A DNA stretch of 64,000 nucleotides from Planctomicrobium sp051466335 (GCF_051466335.1 NZ_CP195793.1:2108001-2172000); one strand, 5' to 3'; shown: positions 28,774 through 37,940, numbered from the stretch's first letter. Program-made: numbers and translations. The notes: generated by a model from the letters alone, not told the origin.

Positions 28774-29584
28774 TGGACGAATACTTTCCTTCTAGGATTT
28801 TTGTGACAGAATCAGTTTTCAAAAAGAAATCAACATCAGCGACCCAGCCGCGTTCGTTCTCGCCTCTCAGGAAAGGCGAAATCGGTAAGCGAGCAAGAGC
28901 TGCAGGCCAGCTCTCCCGCCAATCCCGGTCAGAAAGTCGCGACTTCAAGGCAGCCTTGCGTTTGCCGCTGATCTTGCTGCACTTGGGGAACGGAGCTGGC
29001 AGATTGTTCCATGCATCAACGACGTCTTGAAACTCTTTAGTCGGGGGAGGGGGTGGCTTTTCCCCCTCTTCTAAAGGGGTAGGGATCAGGGGAGGGGTTT
29101 GGGACAGGGTTGAATGATTGTGCCGATCACTTCCCGATCGTTTCCCATTAGAGTGACAATGCGCTGTACTCGATTTGTCCTCTTGATTCCCGTTGCGCTG
29201 TATTTCGGAAAGCGCAACTGGCATGGAATCGCCTTCATCACTCGGTTGATCATCGATTCCAATTGCCTCTTGTGGGATCAATACCCAGTATCGTCCCGCT
29301 TTCCCCTTTCCCCCTTCCTCATAATGGAGCCAGCCTGCGTCAATGAGTGTCTTCCTGATTCGAATCAGGGTCTTTTGCTGACTGATTCCAAGAACCGTCA
29401 TCAGCTGACCGTTAAACCAAGTTGTGGCACGTCGGTAGTGTGCCGCGTCTTCCGTGTGGGCAATTACCATCAGCAGGTAACACGCATCAGCTCCCAATTC
29501 GTTGGCGAGACAGACCTTGACCATCAGGCGGCAGAATTTGTGAGCAAAGAACGAATCTCGTTGCGGATAAGTGGGAGCGTTCAA
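28673..29584 (-). CDS. phage-type replication initiator protein
   Basis: 303 aa from a TTG at 29584 with GGGAGG six bases upstream; the TTGA overlap with the preceding stop supports coupling. The N-terminal half looks like a winged helix (TTWFNGQLMTVLGISQQKTL then AGWLHYEEGG). A Pro-rich linker follows (about 190-215). The C-terminal block RLPISPFLRGENERGW then KILEGKYS is a recurrent ending of phage O/DnaD-type initiators. It lies next to the helicase loader, the usual pair for theta replication in phages and satellites. No iteron array is obvious. Confidence 0.8.
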   Translation of the reverse strand: MNAPTYPQRDSFFAHKFCRLMVKVCLANELGADACYLLMVIAHTEDAAHYRRATTWFNGQLMTVLGISQQKTLIRIRKTLIDAGWLHYEEGGKGKAGRYWVLIPQEAIGIDDQPSDEGDSMPVALSEIQRNGNQEDKSSTAHCHSNGKRSGSDRHNHSTLSQTPPLIPTPLEEGEKPPPPPTKEFQDVVDAWNNLPAPFPKCSKISGKRKAALKSRLSDRDWRESWPAALARLPISPFLRGENERGWVADVDFFLKTDSVTKILEGKYSSNGKASTSNVSNRTNSGFIHNPETARKSIGKRDF

Positions 29585-29862
29585 AACGGCCCTCCCGCAC
29601 CTCGCGAGAGCTTTCTCCGGCGGGGAGAATGTGGAACGGATGTCGCGGCAACAGGGTTTACCTGTCCGGCCTCGTAGGCTTCCACGGCAGCCAAAGTAAC
29701 GCGCCATCGCGGCTGACGACTTGTCGGCGAAGCAACGTTGAACGCAGGCAGCTTGCCGGAATCAATCAGCTTTCGTACGCCCTCTGGCTTGCAACGCCAC
29801 CGTCTGGCGATCTCAGGAGGGGTGAGAATCTTGAAATCGGAATTTGTTTGAGGGCTGCTCAT
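29581..29862 (-). CDS. excisionase/MerR-like helix-turn-helix protein
   Basis: 93 aa. The block LTPPEIARRWRCKPEGVRKL ending in SGKLPAFNV, then RWRVTLAAVEAYEAG, is the excisionase-family winged helix (HTH_17). The C-terminal 25 residues are basic and disordered. Ribosome-binding site GAGG precedes the ATG; start and stop overlap the neighbours by four bases each. A role as recombination directionality factor for the element integrase is likely, a repressor role is possible. Confidence 0.8.
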   Translation of the reverse strand: MSSPQTNSDFKILTPPEIARRWRCKPEGVRKLIDSGKLPAFNVASPTSRQPRWRVTLAAVEAYEAGQVNPVAATSVPHSPRRRKLSRGAGGPF

Positions 29863-30086
29863 TTGCGCCCTCTTGGGTTTTGCCGAGCGCCATCCTGCTG
29901 ATCCAGCAAGAATACGATTCTCAGAAACCCGTCACGATTAAAAATTGGCCGAAAGTCTGCAATTGCAGTTGGCTGGATTTCCGGATGCTCGCTGAGCAAA
30001 GCTTCAATTACGGAAACGGGGCGCATCGTCAACTCTGAGATGCGTTTTAGCGTCAGCAGTGCATAAGGTTGCTTCGTATGTGGCAT
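29859..30086 (-). CDS. small DNA-binding-like protein
   Basis: 75 aa. LLTLKRISELTMRPVSVIEA followed by IADFRPIFNRDGFLRIVFLL resembles a short MerR/excisionase-like winged helix in which a wing strand reads the second element. AGGAGG lies six bases before the ATG and sits inside one arm of a 9-bp hairpin (30092-30118). First gene of the tightly coupled leftward train; it may be the element regulator. Confidence 0.7.
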   Translation of the reverse strand: MPHTKQPYALLTLKRISELTMRPVSVIEALLSEHPEIQPTAIADFRPIFNRDGFLRIVFLLDQQDGARQNPRGRK

Positions 30087-30091
30087 GTATA

Positions 30092-30118
30092 CCTCCTCAA
30101 TAGAAGCAGTTGAGGAGG
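30092..30118 (-). promoter_or_regulatory. hairpin that sequesters a ribosome-binding site
   Basis: A perfect 9-bp inverted repeat, CCTCCTCAA/TTGAGGAGG, with a 9-base loop. On the minus-strand mRNA the 3' arm is the Shine-Dalgarno of the 75-aa gene. The fold would hide the ribosome-binding site; as DNA it could also be an operator. Confidence 0.65.
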
Positions 30119-30250
30119 GGAATCTGGAGTGTTAATTAACTTGAATTCTTCGTAACACCCGTTGGAGCTGTGATTTGTGATTTCGGGATTTGTTTTACGA
30201 TGCGAAACATTTCGACATAAACAGGCATAGTCCAGCATAGGAACGCACGA

Positions 30251-31132
30251 TCAGTTTCTCTGATCATTTCGTTGTTCTAGGGCTAACATTCGAATTCTAG
30301 CTCGCTTTTCAGCTGAATAACCTTCCCATTCTGGCGAACCCTCAAGCACGAAATCTACTGAAAGTGTGCTTAAGTCATCTGGATTAGACCCATTCATTTC
30401 ATTCAATGTGAATGGGTCTGTTGCAAATTCTTTTTGCCGTCGCGTTTTCTTATTGGAAGCTGTGATTCGCTTCTCAATGGCCTCTTGATAAACAGTTAAC
30501 TTTTCGACAGTGCGTGCGTCACATCCAATTATCCTTGCCCAATGTGCTTTTGTGGTGTTTCCTGCAAGCTCAGTAGCTAGTTCCCTGGCTCTCGCCTCAG
30601 CATCTTCAGTCTTCATGCGAGTCCGCTTGGCTTTTAACGCCTGATGTTCGCATTTCTCGCTTGGTACCGTTGGAGGAAAAAGATCACTAGCGATTTCATT
30701 ACTCATTCGGCCGTTGCTGTTAGCCTCAATGCATGGAGATCTCGTGTGGAAGTTGTCAACTATGAACGAGGCCAATAGCGTTTCTGCTTCACGTCGATTT
30801 GGGATTGAGATGGGAGGAACTGCAATGACTCCGGTGAGATGTTCGATCCATAAAATAGCATGTCTTAAGACCACCGTTATTTTCTCGATGGCTGGACAGT
30901 CGTCCAAGCCAAGCAGGCGGCGTGGATACTCGGAGGAGAGGAATTGTTTTCGATGCGTTTGTAACCACTCAAGCAGTTCGGCAGTGGTTGTAAAAGGGGA
31001 TTGACCACATGCATAGAGGCCCATTCCATTGAAGGTGTCGCGTAGACTTACTCCCGGTGGCAGATTTGCAGCTTGTCGCTGAATTGCCTCGCAGAATTGG
31101 ACAGCCTTAACTCTTCCCGTTTTGTCCGACAT
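30251..31132 (-). CDS. element protein of unknown function with a possible HTH
   Basis: 293 aa, mostly helical. HWARIIGCDARTVEKLTVYQ (about residues 205-224) has helix-turn-helix spacing. Preceded by a charged stretch rich in Lys, Glu and Arg (about 168-195). It lies between the integrase and the early-gene train, separated from the latter by 164 bases that should contain the promoter. No family recognised; a regulator is one possibility. Confidence 0.65.
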   Translation of the reverse strand: MSDKTGRVKAVQFCEAIQRQAANLPPGVSLRDTFNGMGLYACGQSPFTTTAELLEWLQTHRKQFLSSEYPRRLLGLDDCPAIEKITVVLRHAILWIEHLTGVIAVPPISIPNRREAETLLASFIVDNFHTRSPCIEANSNGRMSNEIASDLFPPTVPSEKCEHQALKAKRTRMKTEDAEARARELATELAGNTTKAHWARIIGCDARTVEKLTVYQEAIEKRITASNKKTRRQKEFATDPFTLNEMNGSNPDDLSTLSVDFVLEGSPEWEGYSAEKRARIRMLALEQRNDQRN

Positions 31133-31235
31133 TATCCAGATTCCATGCTGGCACCTGAGAATGATCGAGCGTGGGGAAAACAGTCAGGTAACTGGGATTC
31201 AGGGCAGCGCCCTATCCCCACAATGCGGGATCATA

Positions 31236-32531
31236 TCATCCAGGCGGAAATAGCCAATGACGAACAACATCCACGACGGCCCGCAGACGTTCTTCACTGA
31301 TCTGGCCTTGGCGATAGACCGCAGCCATTGATTCGTCTGTGTGCCCCATAATCGCGTCGACAGCGACCTGATCCTTGGACTCACCAGCCTGGATCTCGAA
31401 CGTTCTCCGCAGTGTGTAGAAGCCCAAGCCATTTCGCCCGTTGATGTTCAAGGCGTGAAGTAGCTTCCCGAATGCTCGCGAAATATCATCTAAAACGCTC
31501 CGGGGCTTCTCATTCCCTTCTTCATCCAGTCCCTTACCTGCCATTCGCACCCAACGGCGGCGACTTCGCGTGAGGAACACTAAACCTTGATCTTCGTCTG
31601 TACGCGGTCGTAACCGGCGTTCGATGACCTCGGAGAGTGCAATCACGGTTTCCGGCCAGAGAGGGATCTTGCGAGGAATCTCCGTCTTTGGACGCGGGTA
31701 GCTCATCCAACCTGCATTGAGATCCAAGTGGAATTCGGAAAGACCAGAACAGTCTGTGTTGCCGAGCCCTCCATTAATCCCAAGTAAAACCATCGCCTTC
31801 AATTGCGGATCAGGTTTCAGAGTCACTGGCTCTTCCTGCCCCACAATGCCGACGGCCTCTCCCTCCAATGCTCTCAGCAGCGTTCGGATTTCAGCTGCGT
31901 CGAACATCTTGGGGCCGGCTTCATTGCGAACCCGCCTGAGTGTCTTCTTCGATGGTCGCTCGAAGGATTGCCCAAACTTCACGGGTACTGGAATCAGCTC
32001 TTGGTCAGCTGCAAACTTAAAGATAACGCGGCAGCGCGTGATCTCATTACCGAGCGTTCCGGCACTGAGCTTCTTCGCCAGTCCTCTTCGAAACGCTTCA
32101 AAGTCGAGTGGACGTAGGGATTCAACGGTCCGATTTTTTCCGAAGTGTTCAATCAGCAATTTGCAGGAACGGAAGTAGTCGCGATAGCTCCTTTCCGTCA
32201 GCTCACCGGTCTCCATCTTGTTCCGCTTGGCAGCTAGGAATTCGTTGCAAAGAACTCTCAGTTCGCAACTCTCGATGGCCTTCACGGCATCTTCAGGCAG
32301 CGACTCGCTTTTCAGGATATAAGGCCATTCGCGATTGAATCGGTCGAGTGCGGCTCGCCAGTTCGCTTCGAACTGTTCGGTACCCGAGACCCCAATCGGC
32401 CCGAAATAATGGGAAGCTTTATTGAACTTTTTAACCCATCGTCCGGAAGGATGGGCTGTCAGTGGAAAGTCTTTGTAAGGCTTGCTGTACTTCGGCTTGC
32501 GAGAACGGCGCGAGACTGTAGACTTTTGCAT
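31236..32531 (-). CDS. int: element integrase (tyrosine recombinase, unusual active site)
   Basis: 431 aa from the ATG at 32531 (AAGG eight bases upstream; the relic copy at 17575 starts at the same codon). Basic N-terminus (KSTVSRRSRKPKYSK), core-binding domain (about 60-180), catalytic domain (about 200-420). C-terminal IMGHTDESMAAVYRQ carries the last His and the Tyr nucleophile. In the Arg I box the sequence is GGLGNTDCSGL, with no Arg where GLRxSEL is expected, and the HxxR box reads YTLR. This looks like a planctomycete-type branch rather than decay. It faces away from the tRNA and lies 162 bases from it, the usual place for a tRNA-targeting integrase. Confidence 0.88.
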   Translation of the reverse strand: MQKSTVSRRSRKPKYSKPYKDFPLTAHPSGRWVKKFNKASHYFGPIGVSGTEQFEANWRAALDRFNREWPYILKSESLPEDAVKAIESCELRVLCNEFLAAKRNKMETGELTERSYRDYFRSCKLLIEHFGKNRTVESLRPLDFEAFRRGLAKKLSAGTLGNEITRCRVIFKFAADQELIPVPVKFGQSFERPSKKTLRRVRNEAGPKMFDAAEIRTLLRALEGEAVGIVGQEEPVTLKPDPQLKAMVLLGINGGLGNTDCSGLSEFHLDLNAGWMSYPRPKTEIPRKIPLWPETVIALSEVIERRLRPRTDEDQGLVFLTRSRRRWVRMAGKGLDEEGNEKPRSVLDDISRAFGKLLHALNINGRNGLGFYTLRRTFEIQAGESKDQVAVDAIMGHTDESMAAVYRQGQISEERLRAVVDVVRHWLFPPG

Positions 32532-32693
32532 CGGCATCACCTTGGCAAGAACTCGGTGGTGTTCGACGCCCGGATGTTGCAAGCATCGCGGGCATCACTT
32601 TCTGCAGTGACAAAAGCATACCGGGTGTCACAGTGGAGTGTCAAATCGAACTTTTTGTCGATTTGCTATTGTTGTAAGTTGCTTTTTGACAAT

Positions 32694-32772
<79 letters not shown>

Positions 32773-32933
32773 CTTTTTGAAAGAGCTCGTTGCCTGGTGT
32801 CAGCGAAGTTTCTGTAGCTGCATGATTTTGATGGAAGTGAATTGAACACTGAGGGTGCGTTCTTCCAGAAGCAGTTTCTCCCCAAAGATTCCATTTCTGC
32901 TTTTTGACTTCGTCACGTGTTCACGTCTCGTCA

Positions 32934-32967
32934 CAAAAAATCAGGTGTCGCTTTCCGAGACACCTGA
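32934..32967 (-). terminator. terminator of the leftward His-rich protein operon
   Basis: Perfect 9-bp stem TCAGGTGTC/GACACCTGA with a 9-base loop, followed on the minus strand by TTTTTT. It lies 74 bases beyond the stop of the gene at 33041. Confidence 0.88.
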
Positions 32968-33040
32968 TCGCTCTGATTGGACTCTGTCATCAATTGTTCG
33001 GGCCGCTCCCAGTTGTTGCAGGGGAGAGCGGCTTGGTCGG

Positions 33041-34393
33041 TCAATTGACGTGCTTTCTTTCGATCCCTGCTCGCAGCATGAGAGCGTGCAAGTTCAACTG
33101 AATCTCAGAAAGTTTTCGTCGAGCGCGTCCAACTTCATTTTTGTCGCTCACGTCGTCGGTCCTGAAACCGTTGACGTGTTCTGAGAGATGGTGGAGTTCG
33201 CCATCGAGTCCGGAAATCTTCGCCCGGCCTTCGTCGCTGATCTGATCACCATTGAGGAGAGTACAGAGTTCAAGGCAGACGTTCTTGAACTCTGTCGATT
33301 CGTTATGAGCCTCTTTGAAGTCCGGGTTCGTTTTATAATTGTGATCAATTGCTCTGCAGAAGGAATTCGCGGCGATGGCCAGTTGATTCGCGAGGTCTTG
33401 CGAGGAAAATTCCTTGGAAAGAGCCTCGGCCTGCTTTTTTAATTCGGTGGAATCAGAAGTTGCTTCGCTCTTGAACATCACCGAGATGAACGAGTGCATC
33501 GCACCTTCGGTCTCTTCAAACTTCTCTTTGAGCGACTCCAAATCCGCTTTCTGCACAGCGTCGTTGTTTTCGCTGCTACTCAGCTTGTCACCAATTTCAT
33601 GAGTCAATGTGTTTACGGAGGAACTCACAGTGGTCAGTGCCTCGACTGGCTGTTGCGCGTCGACGAGTCCTTTGATCTTGTGGGCGTCCATGTACAGAGT
33701 GAAGGACTGCTGAAACGTATCCGCGAACTTGTCAGGCGCGACTTTGAACATTCCTTCAAGGGCAGTTTTTAATGCATTTGATTTCTCTTCCAATTCGCTA
33801 GCACCGCGGTTGGCTTCATCCCAGTTAATCTCATCCTTGAATTTGAGTTGAGCGGCGTGGTCGTGATCATGATCGTGGTCTCCTTCATGATCATCTTTGA
33901 TTTTGAGCAACTCCATGACTTCATGCAGTGCTTTCTCGGTTCGTTCAAACCTCCGGTTGACCTCGTCTTTCGCTCGGGTGGAGACATTAGTTCGTTCTGA
34001 GAATTCCGGGAGGTGGTTCTCGATGTGGTGAATCTCGCTAGAAATTTGCTTGAGGTAGCCGCTCACTGATGCGGAGGACGAATTGAGTAGAAGAGCCTGT
34101 TTCACAGATTTGGTTTGCTGCATGATCTCGTACGCTTCCCGATAAGCGTCGTAGAATGCTTCGGATTGGTCGTTGTATGTATTCCACAGACCCCAGCAGA
34201 GATCGTTCGCTGCGAATCGCAGTTCTTCAGCAGCCTGATTGATTTCTGCTGTCGTAGCGGTGACCGCAGAATCGTGTTCTTCGTGTTCATGGTCGTGCTC
34301 TTCGTGCTTCTCGTACGCATGAATGAATGTTGTCGTCAGGAGTTCTGCGGGCAGAGCCAGAGCGAGCGCCAACATCAATCGGTTTCGGAACAT
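33041..34393 (-). CDS. secreted His/Asp-rich helical protein, function unknown
   Basis: 450 aa. Signal peptide (about 1-26, cleavage near IHAYE). Two metal-binding-like runs follow: HEEHDHEHEEHD (about 30-41) and DHEGDHDHDHDHA (about 172-184). The rest is helical with three similar segments of about 110 residues, each with a conserved spacing of Ala/Leu heptads. The His-rich runs suggest binding of Zn, Cu or Ni outside the cytoplasm. The start is 30 bases downstream of the pseudokinase gene's stop, so it is cotranscribed with it. No family recognised. Confidence 0.75.
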   Translation of the reverse strand: MFRNRLMLALALALPAELLTTTFIHAYEKHEEHDHEHEEHDSAVTATTAEINQAAEELRFAANDLCWGLWNTYNDQSEAFYDAYREAYEIMQQTKSVKQALLLNSSSASVSGYLKQISSEIHHIENHLPEFSERTNVSTRAKDEVNRRFERTEKALHEVMELLKIKDDHEGDHDHDHDHAAQLKFKDEINWDEANRGASELEEKSNALKTALEGMFKVAPDKFADTFQQSFTLYMDAHKIKGLVDAQQPVEALTTVSSSVNTLTHEIGDKLSSSENNDAVQKADLESLKEKFEETEGAMHSFISVMFKSEATSDSTELKKQAEALSKEFSSQDLANQLAIAANSFCRAIDHNYKTNPDFKEAHNESTEFKNVCLELCTLLNGDQISDEGRAKISGLDGELHHLSEHVNGFRTDDVSDKNEVGRARRKLSEIQLNLHALMLRAGIERKHVN

Positions 34394-34423
34394 CGCGAAT
34401 TCCTTGTTTGAATACAGGGACGA

Positions 34424-37400
34424 CTATTTGATTCCGGCCATTACAACTCGTAAACCGGCTGACGAGACTGCATTGTCAACGCGAAAAGCATCGCGTGCTG
34501 AAGAAGAGATAAACTTTCGGTTGCGATTCCAGCATCCTCCGCGACGAATCGCAGTGCTCGAGGGCCTGACAAATTGCTGTGACTCGCTGTCGAATATGTC
34601 AGCGCACCATTCAGTCACATTTCCGTGTGTGTCATACAGACCGAAATTGTTACTCAAGAGTTGCGCCACGGGGCGAAGAGAAATTGCGTTTCCAGTGTTC
34701 TCTTCGAAATTTGCGTACTCGGTGAGCTTGTCGGGCTCACAGGAAAACTCCGACTGAGTTCCGGCTCGACAGGACCATTCCCATTCGATCTCAGTCGGCA
34801 GGCGATACTCCCAGTCACTTTCTTCCGGCGGGCGTTTTCTTTTATTGAGTTCCTGGCAGAATCTCTCTGCATCTTTCCATGTGATGTAAACCGCCGGGTA
34901 GTCGTCACCTTCCGGAATTCCTTTAGTGTGCCAAGGTTTCGTTCCCATCACCTTCAGCCACTGGGCCTGTGTGATTTCAGATTCCGACATATAGAAAGGT
35001 TTTTGAATCGTGGCTTTTCTCGCAGGGAGTTTGTTCGCCGGGCTCAGATCTTCGTTTTCAGCGCCAAAGGTGTAATCCCCGGGAGGAATGATGATCATTT
35101 TGAAGCCGACTTCATGAGGGCGTTCGGCAGACAAATTCAGCGATGCGGCGTAGCTTAACTGAGCTTCATGGGCTGCTTTGCGGTCGAACCGGGTGGCGAG
35201 TGGTTTGGGGTCGACTTTCATCGGGAGAGTCAGCTTGAAGTTCAGGGCTTTGATATCACTGCGAGTCAGTTTGAATTCTTTCGATTGTCCACCCTTGGTG
35301 AGAGTGATTGTGCTCGGTTGATCGGAGAGCGGGATCGCCAATTTGGGCGGTCTGTTTGCAATGAGAAGTCCATCAACTGTTAATTGAGCGTCCCGAGGCT
35401 CGATCGTAAAAATCGGATCGAGATTCAATTCAACTTTCGTGGAGGCTGTCGGCTGGAGCGTTATCGATTTGGTTTCGTAATTGGGATGTGAAGCGTTGAC
35501 GTCGAGTTTCGTTCCTTCCTCAAATCGATATTCCCATGCTCCATTTCGAATTCGCACTTCGGCATTGTTTATTGTCATTTTTGCATCGGGTGGGTCCGTA
35601 ACACCGTTGACCGTGAAATACAGAATTGGCTCGAGCTTCAGGTCAATTGCTCGAGCATTGTTGTTGAACCCTTTTAACTCTGCGGAGGGAATCGTTTTCG
35701 AGATTCGCTTGTATCCGTTTTTTGAAAGGCTGATTTCAAACGGGACAGTCTCTTCGGATTCCCAGGTCCACTTTCCGTTTGCGGCCAGAATCGGCTTTTT
35801 GTTGATGATGAGAGTCGCATCTTTCGGATCGATGGACCCGGAAACTCGAACTGCGGGGGTTTTGGAGAGGGCGATGTTAATCTTGTGAGCACCGGGATCG
35901 ACGATGTTCCGTTCCCAAGGATCGTAACCGGAGAGACTACTTTGGAGTTTGATCTCCTGCATCTTGGCCGAGGACCATTTCCACTTTCCTTCATTCACCT
36001 CAATGGCGACATCATTGATGCGAAGTGTTGCGTTTGCTGGCTTTAAAGTGCCAGTCAGCGTGACTTCAGGAAGCGGAAGCAGTTCCACACGAAGGTCGTG
36101 CACCCCTTGTGTATACACGACTTTTTCCCAGTCCTCATAGCCCTCCAGCGAGGCTGTGACCAGAACGGATTTCGCAGTCATGGAGTTCCATTTCCATACT
36201 CCATCTTTATCTTTGGAGGTGACGGTCTCTCCGTCGACTTTGACCATAGCATTCGGAGGGGTCAGTGTGCCGGCTATTTCGATGAGTGGTTTGGCCTCCA
36301 GACGGACGTGGTGATCGAATCGACCCGTCTTCGTGACCGTGTCGACCCTGCTGAAGTAACTGGGTTTGTCAGCTTCGATTTTTACTGGATCTGCAACGAG
36401 CGAAGACCATTCCCACTTGCCATTGACCACGTTAACGGGAACGTCATTGATCTTCAGACTGGCATCGGGTGGATCGATGGTCCCGTTGATTACGATCTTT
36501 GGATCGGGCTGCGGATCTGGAGGGATGGCTGATTCAACTTGGGTGACCGTTTGATTGCCCATCCATTGGGAGATCATGTCGTTCTGATACGCCCAGAGGA
36601 GTCCACCAAGACCGAGCATCAGCAGCAGTGCCAGAATTGGGATCCAGCGTCGTTGAGGATTGCGGTTGTGGCTGGAAGTTTTTTTAGAGGCTTCCTTGGA
36701 AGAGATGGTACGCTGGTCAGGGGGCGGTTCCTTCCTGTGATTTGTTGGCGGATCCGGCTTCCTCTTCTCCTCGATGGGCAGAGCAGGCACGTCGGCTGCC
36801 CGATCGCTCGAGGTTTTATCGCTTGGGATATCACTTTCGGATTGGGGGGTGGGCTTCTCGTCAACAACGACCCGACCACTAATTAAAGAATAGAGGGGTT
36901 GATGACTTAAGCGGTCGAGCGCCTCTTTTGCGGATCGGGGACGGTTCGCAACATTCTTTGAGAGCATTGAGTCGATGACCGTTGCCAAGTCTGTGGGGAC
37001 ACCGGGCACGTATTCTTTGACTGGCTTAAACGGCGTGTCCGAAGTGTGCCAGCGCAGCCACCCGGTATTTGCGAGCTTGGGGTTGTCGAGAACGATCGGA
37101 AACAGACTGTCGAATTTCGGACCAAGCAGCGATTCGAGGGCAATGATCCCCAAGCTGTAAAGATCCAGTTCCGGCCCAATACGACCGAACGATTCAGAGA
37201 TCATTTCAGGAGGGAGGTACTTGGAGTATTCATGAGGTCGCACTGCGCGGAGGTCTTCGAGAGGTTGCCCGTGAAAGAGGCCGAATGACACCCGCCGCTC
37301 GTCAAACAGCAATTTTTCGGGAGAGATCTGAGAGTGCAGCGATTTGTAATCAGTGTGCAGAGCATGTAGTGCGTCAAGCGTCTGGTTCAGTAGGGATCGC

Positions 37401-37699
37401 ACCTGATCGGCGTTGAGCGGTCCTTGTTGATTGATCTGGTGAAGGTCCCCTTTGAATTTGTCCGCAATGACCTGACCTTTGGATTCGTTCAGCGAAATGA
37501 TCCGAAGAAATCCCGGATGTCTGATCGATACAAGATAGCGTGCTTCTTCGAAAAGTGCGTTTTTGATGTTGTCGTCAGATTCCAACTCCTCAGTGACAGC
37601 GATAACCGTGACATCCCGCCTCATTGAAAAATCGTACGCCTCGCTGACAACGCGATAGTCATTTCGAGACAGTTCACTGAGAATTTCAATGTCAGGCAT
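34424..37699 (-). CDS. pseudokinase - membrane helix - PEGA-like repeats - SUMF1 (FGE-sulfatase) domain protein
   Basis: 1091 aa. Residues about 10-275 have a protein-kinase fold, but the beta3 Lys box reads IAVT, the catalytic loop reads LHSQISPEKLLF instead of HRDxKxxN, and the DFG site reads SFG, so catalysis is unlikely. A charged linker leads to one membrane helix (about 353-370). Six PEGA-like repeats (about 398-790) of the form G.L.P.(D/N)A...I(N/D)...G.W.W follow. The C-terminal 230 residues are an FGE-sulfatase/C-type-lectin-like domain (ITQAQWLKVMGTKPWH, YRLPTEIEWEWSCRAG, DTHGNVTEWCAD). Outside-facing repeats with a cytosolic pseudokinase suggest a receptor or scaffold. It sits 240 bases after the Tad gene cluster. 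Confidence 0.85.
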   Translation of the reverse strand: MPDIEILSELSRNDYRVVSEAYDFSMRRDVTVIAVTEELESDDNIKNALFEEARYLVSIRHPGFLRIISLNESKGQVIADKFKGDLHQINQQGPLNADQVRSLLNQTLDALHALHTDYKSLHSQISPEKLLFDERRVSFGLFHGQPLEDLRAVRPHEYSKYLPPEMISESFGRIGPELDLYSLGIIALESLLGPKFDSLFPIVLDNPKLANTGWLRWHTSDTPFKPVKEYVPGVPTDLATVIDSMLSKNVANRPRSAKEALDRLSHQPLYSLISGRVVVDEKPTPQSESDIPSDKTSSDRAADVPALPIEEKRKPDPPTNHRKEPPPDQRTISSKEASKKTSSHNRNPQRRWIPILALLLMLGLGGLLWAYQNDMISQWMGNQTVTQVESAIPPDPQPDPKIVINGTIDPPDASLKINDVPVNVVNGKWEWSSLVADPVKIEADKPSYFSRVDTVTKTGRFDHHVRLEAKPLIEIAGTLTPPNAMVKVDGETVTSKDKDGVWKWNSMTAKSVLVTASLEGYEDWEKVVYTQGVHDLRVELLPLPEVTLTGTLKPANATLRINDVAIEVNEGKWKWSSAKMQEIKLQSSLSGYDPWERNIVDPGAHKINIALSKTPAVRVSGSIDPKDATLIINKKPILAANGKWTWESEETVPFEISLSKNGYKRISKTIPSAELKGFNNNARAIDLKLEPILYFTVNGVTDPPDAKMTINNAEVRIRNGAWEYRFEEGTKLDVNASHPNYETKSITLQPTASTKVELNLDPIFTIEPRDAQLTVDGLLIANRPPKLAIPLSDQPSTITLTKGGQSKEFKLTRSDIKALNFKLTLPMKVDPKPLATRFDRKAAHEAQLSYAASLNLSAERPHEVGFKMIIIPPGDYTFGAENEDLSPANKLPARKATIQKPFYMSESEITQAQWLKVMGTKPWHTKGIPEGDDYPAVYITWKDAERFCQELNKRKRPPEESDWEYRLPTEIEWEWSCRAGTQSEFSCEPDKLTEYANFEENTGNAISLRPVAQLLSNNFGLYDTHGNVTEWCADIFDSESQQFVRPSSTAIRRGGCWNRNRKFISSSARDAFRVDNAVSSAGLRVVMAGIK

Positions 37700-37770
37700 T
37701 GCTGTTGTATCACTCTGTTGTGACTGAAATGGATATTAAAAATCGTCACATAGGAATGGCGGGAAATCAA

Positions 37771-37792
37771 TAAAAAATGTCATAAGACATTC
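37771..37792 (-). terminator. possible terminator of the Tad gene cluster
   Basis: A short 6-bp stem AATGTC/GACATT with a 4-base loop followed on the minus strand by TTTT. It lies 149 bases beyond the stop of the TadC-like gene. The stem is short, so efficiency is uncertain. Confidence 0.45.
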
Positions 37793-37940
37793 TCGATTGT
37801 TGGTCAACGATTGATTGGCTGCGATTGTAAAGGGGGCGATAGGGAGTGGAATGTATCGGATGCGATGATCGTGGATTCGGTAGCCTCGATTATTGATAAG
37901 AGAATAGATTTCCGTGTAGGGTTTAACGTGACTAATTGAT

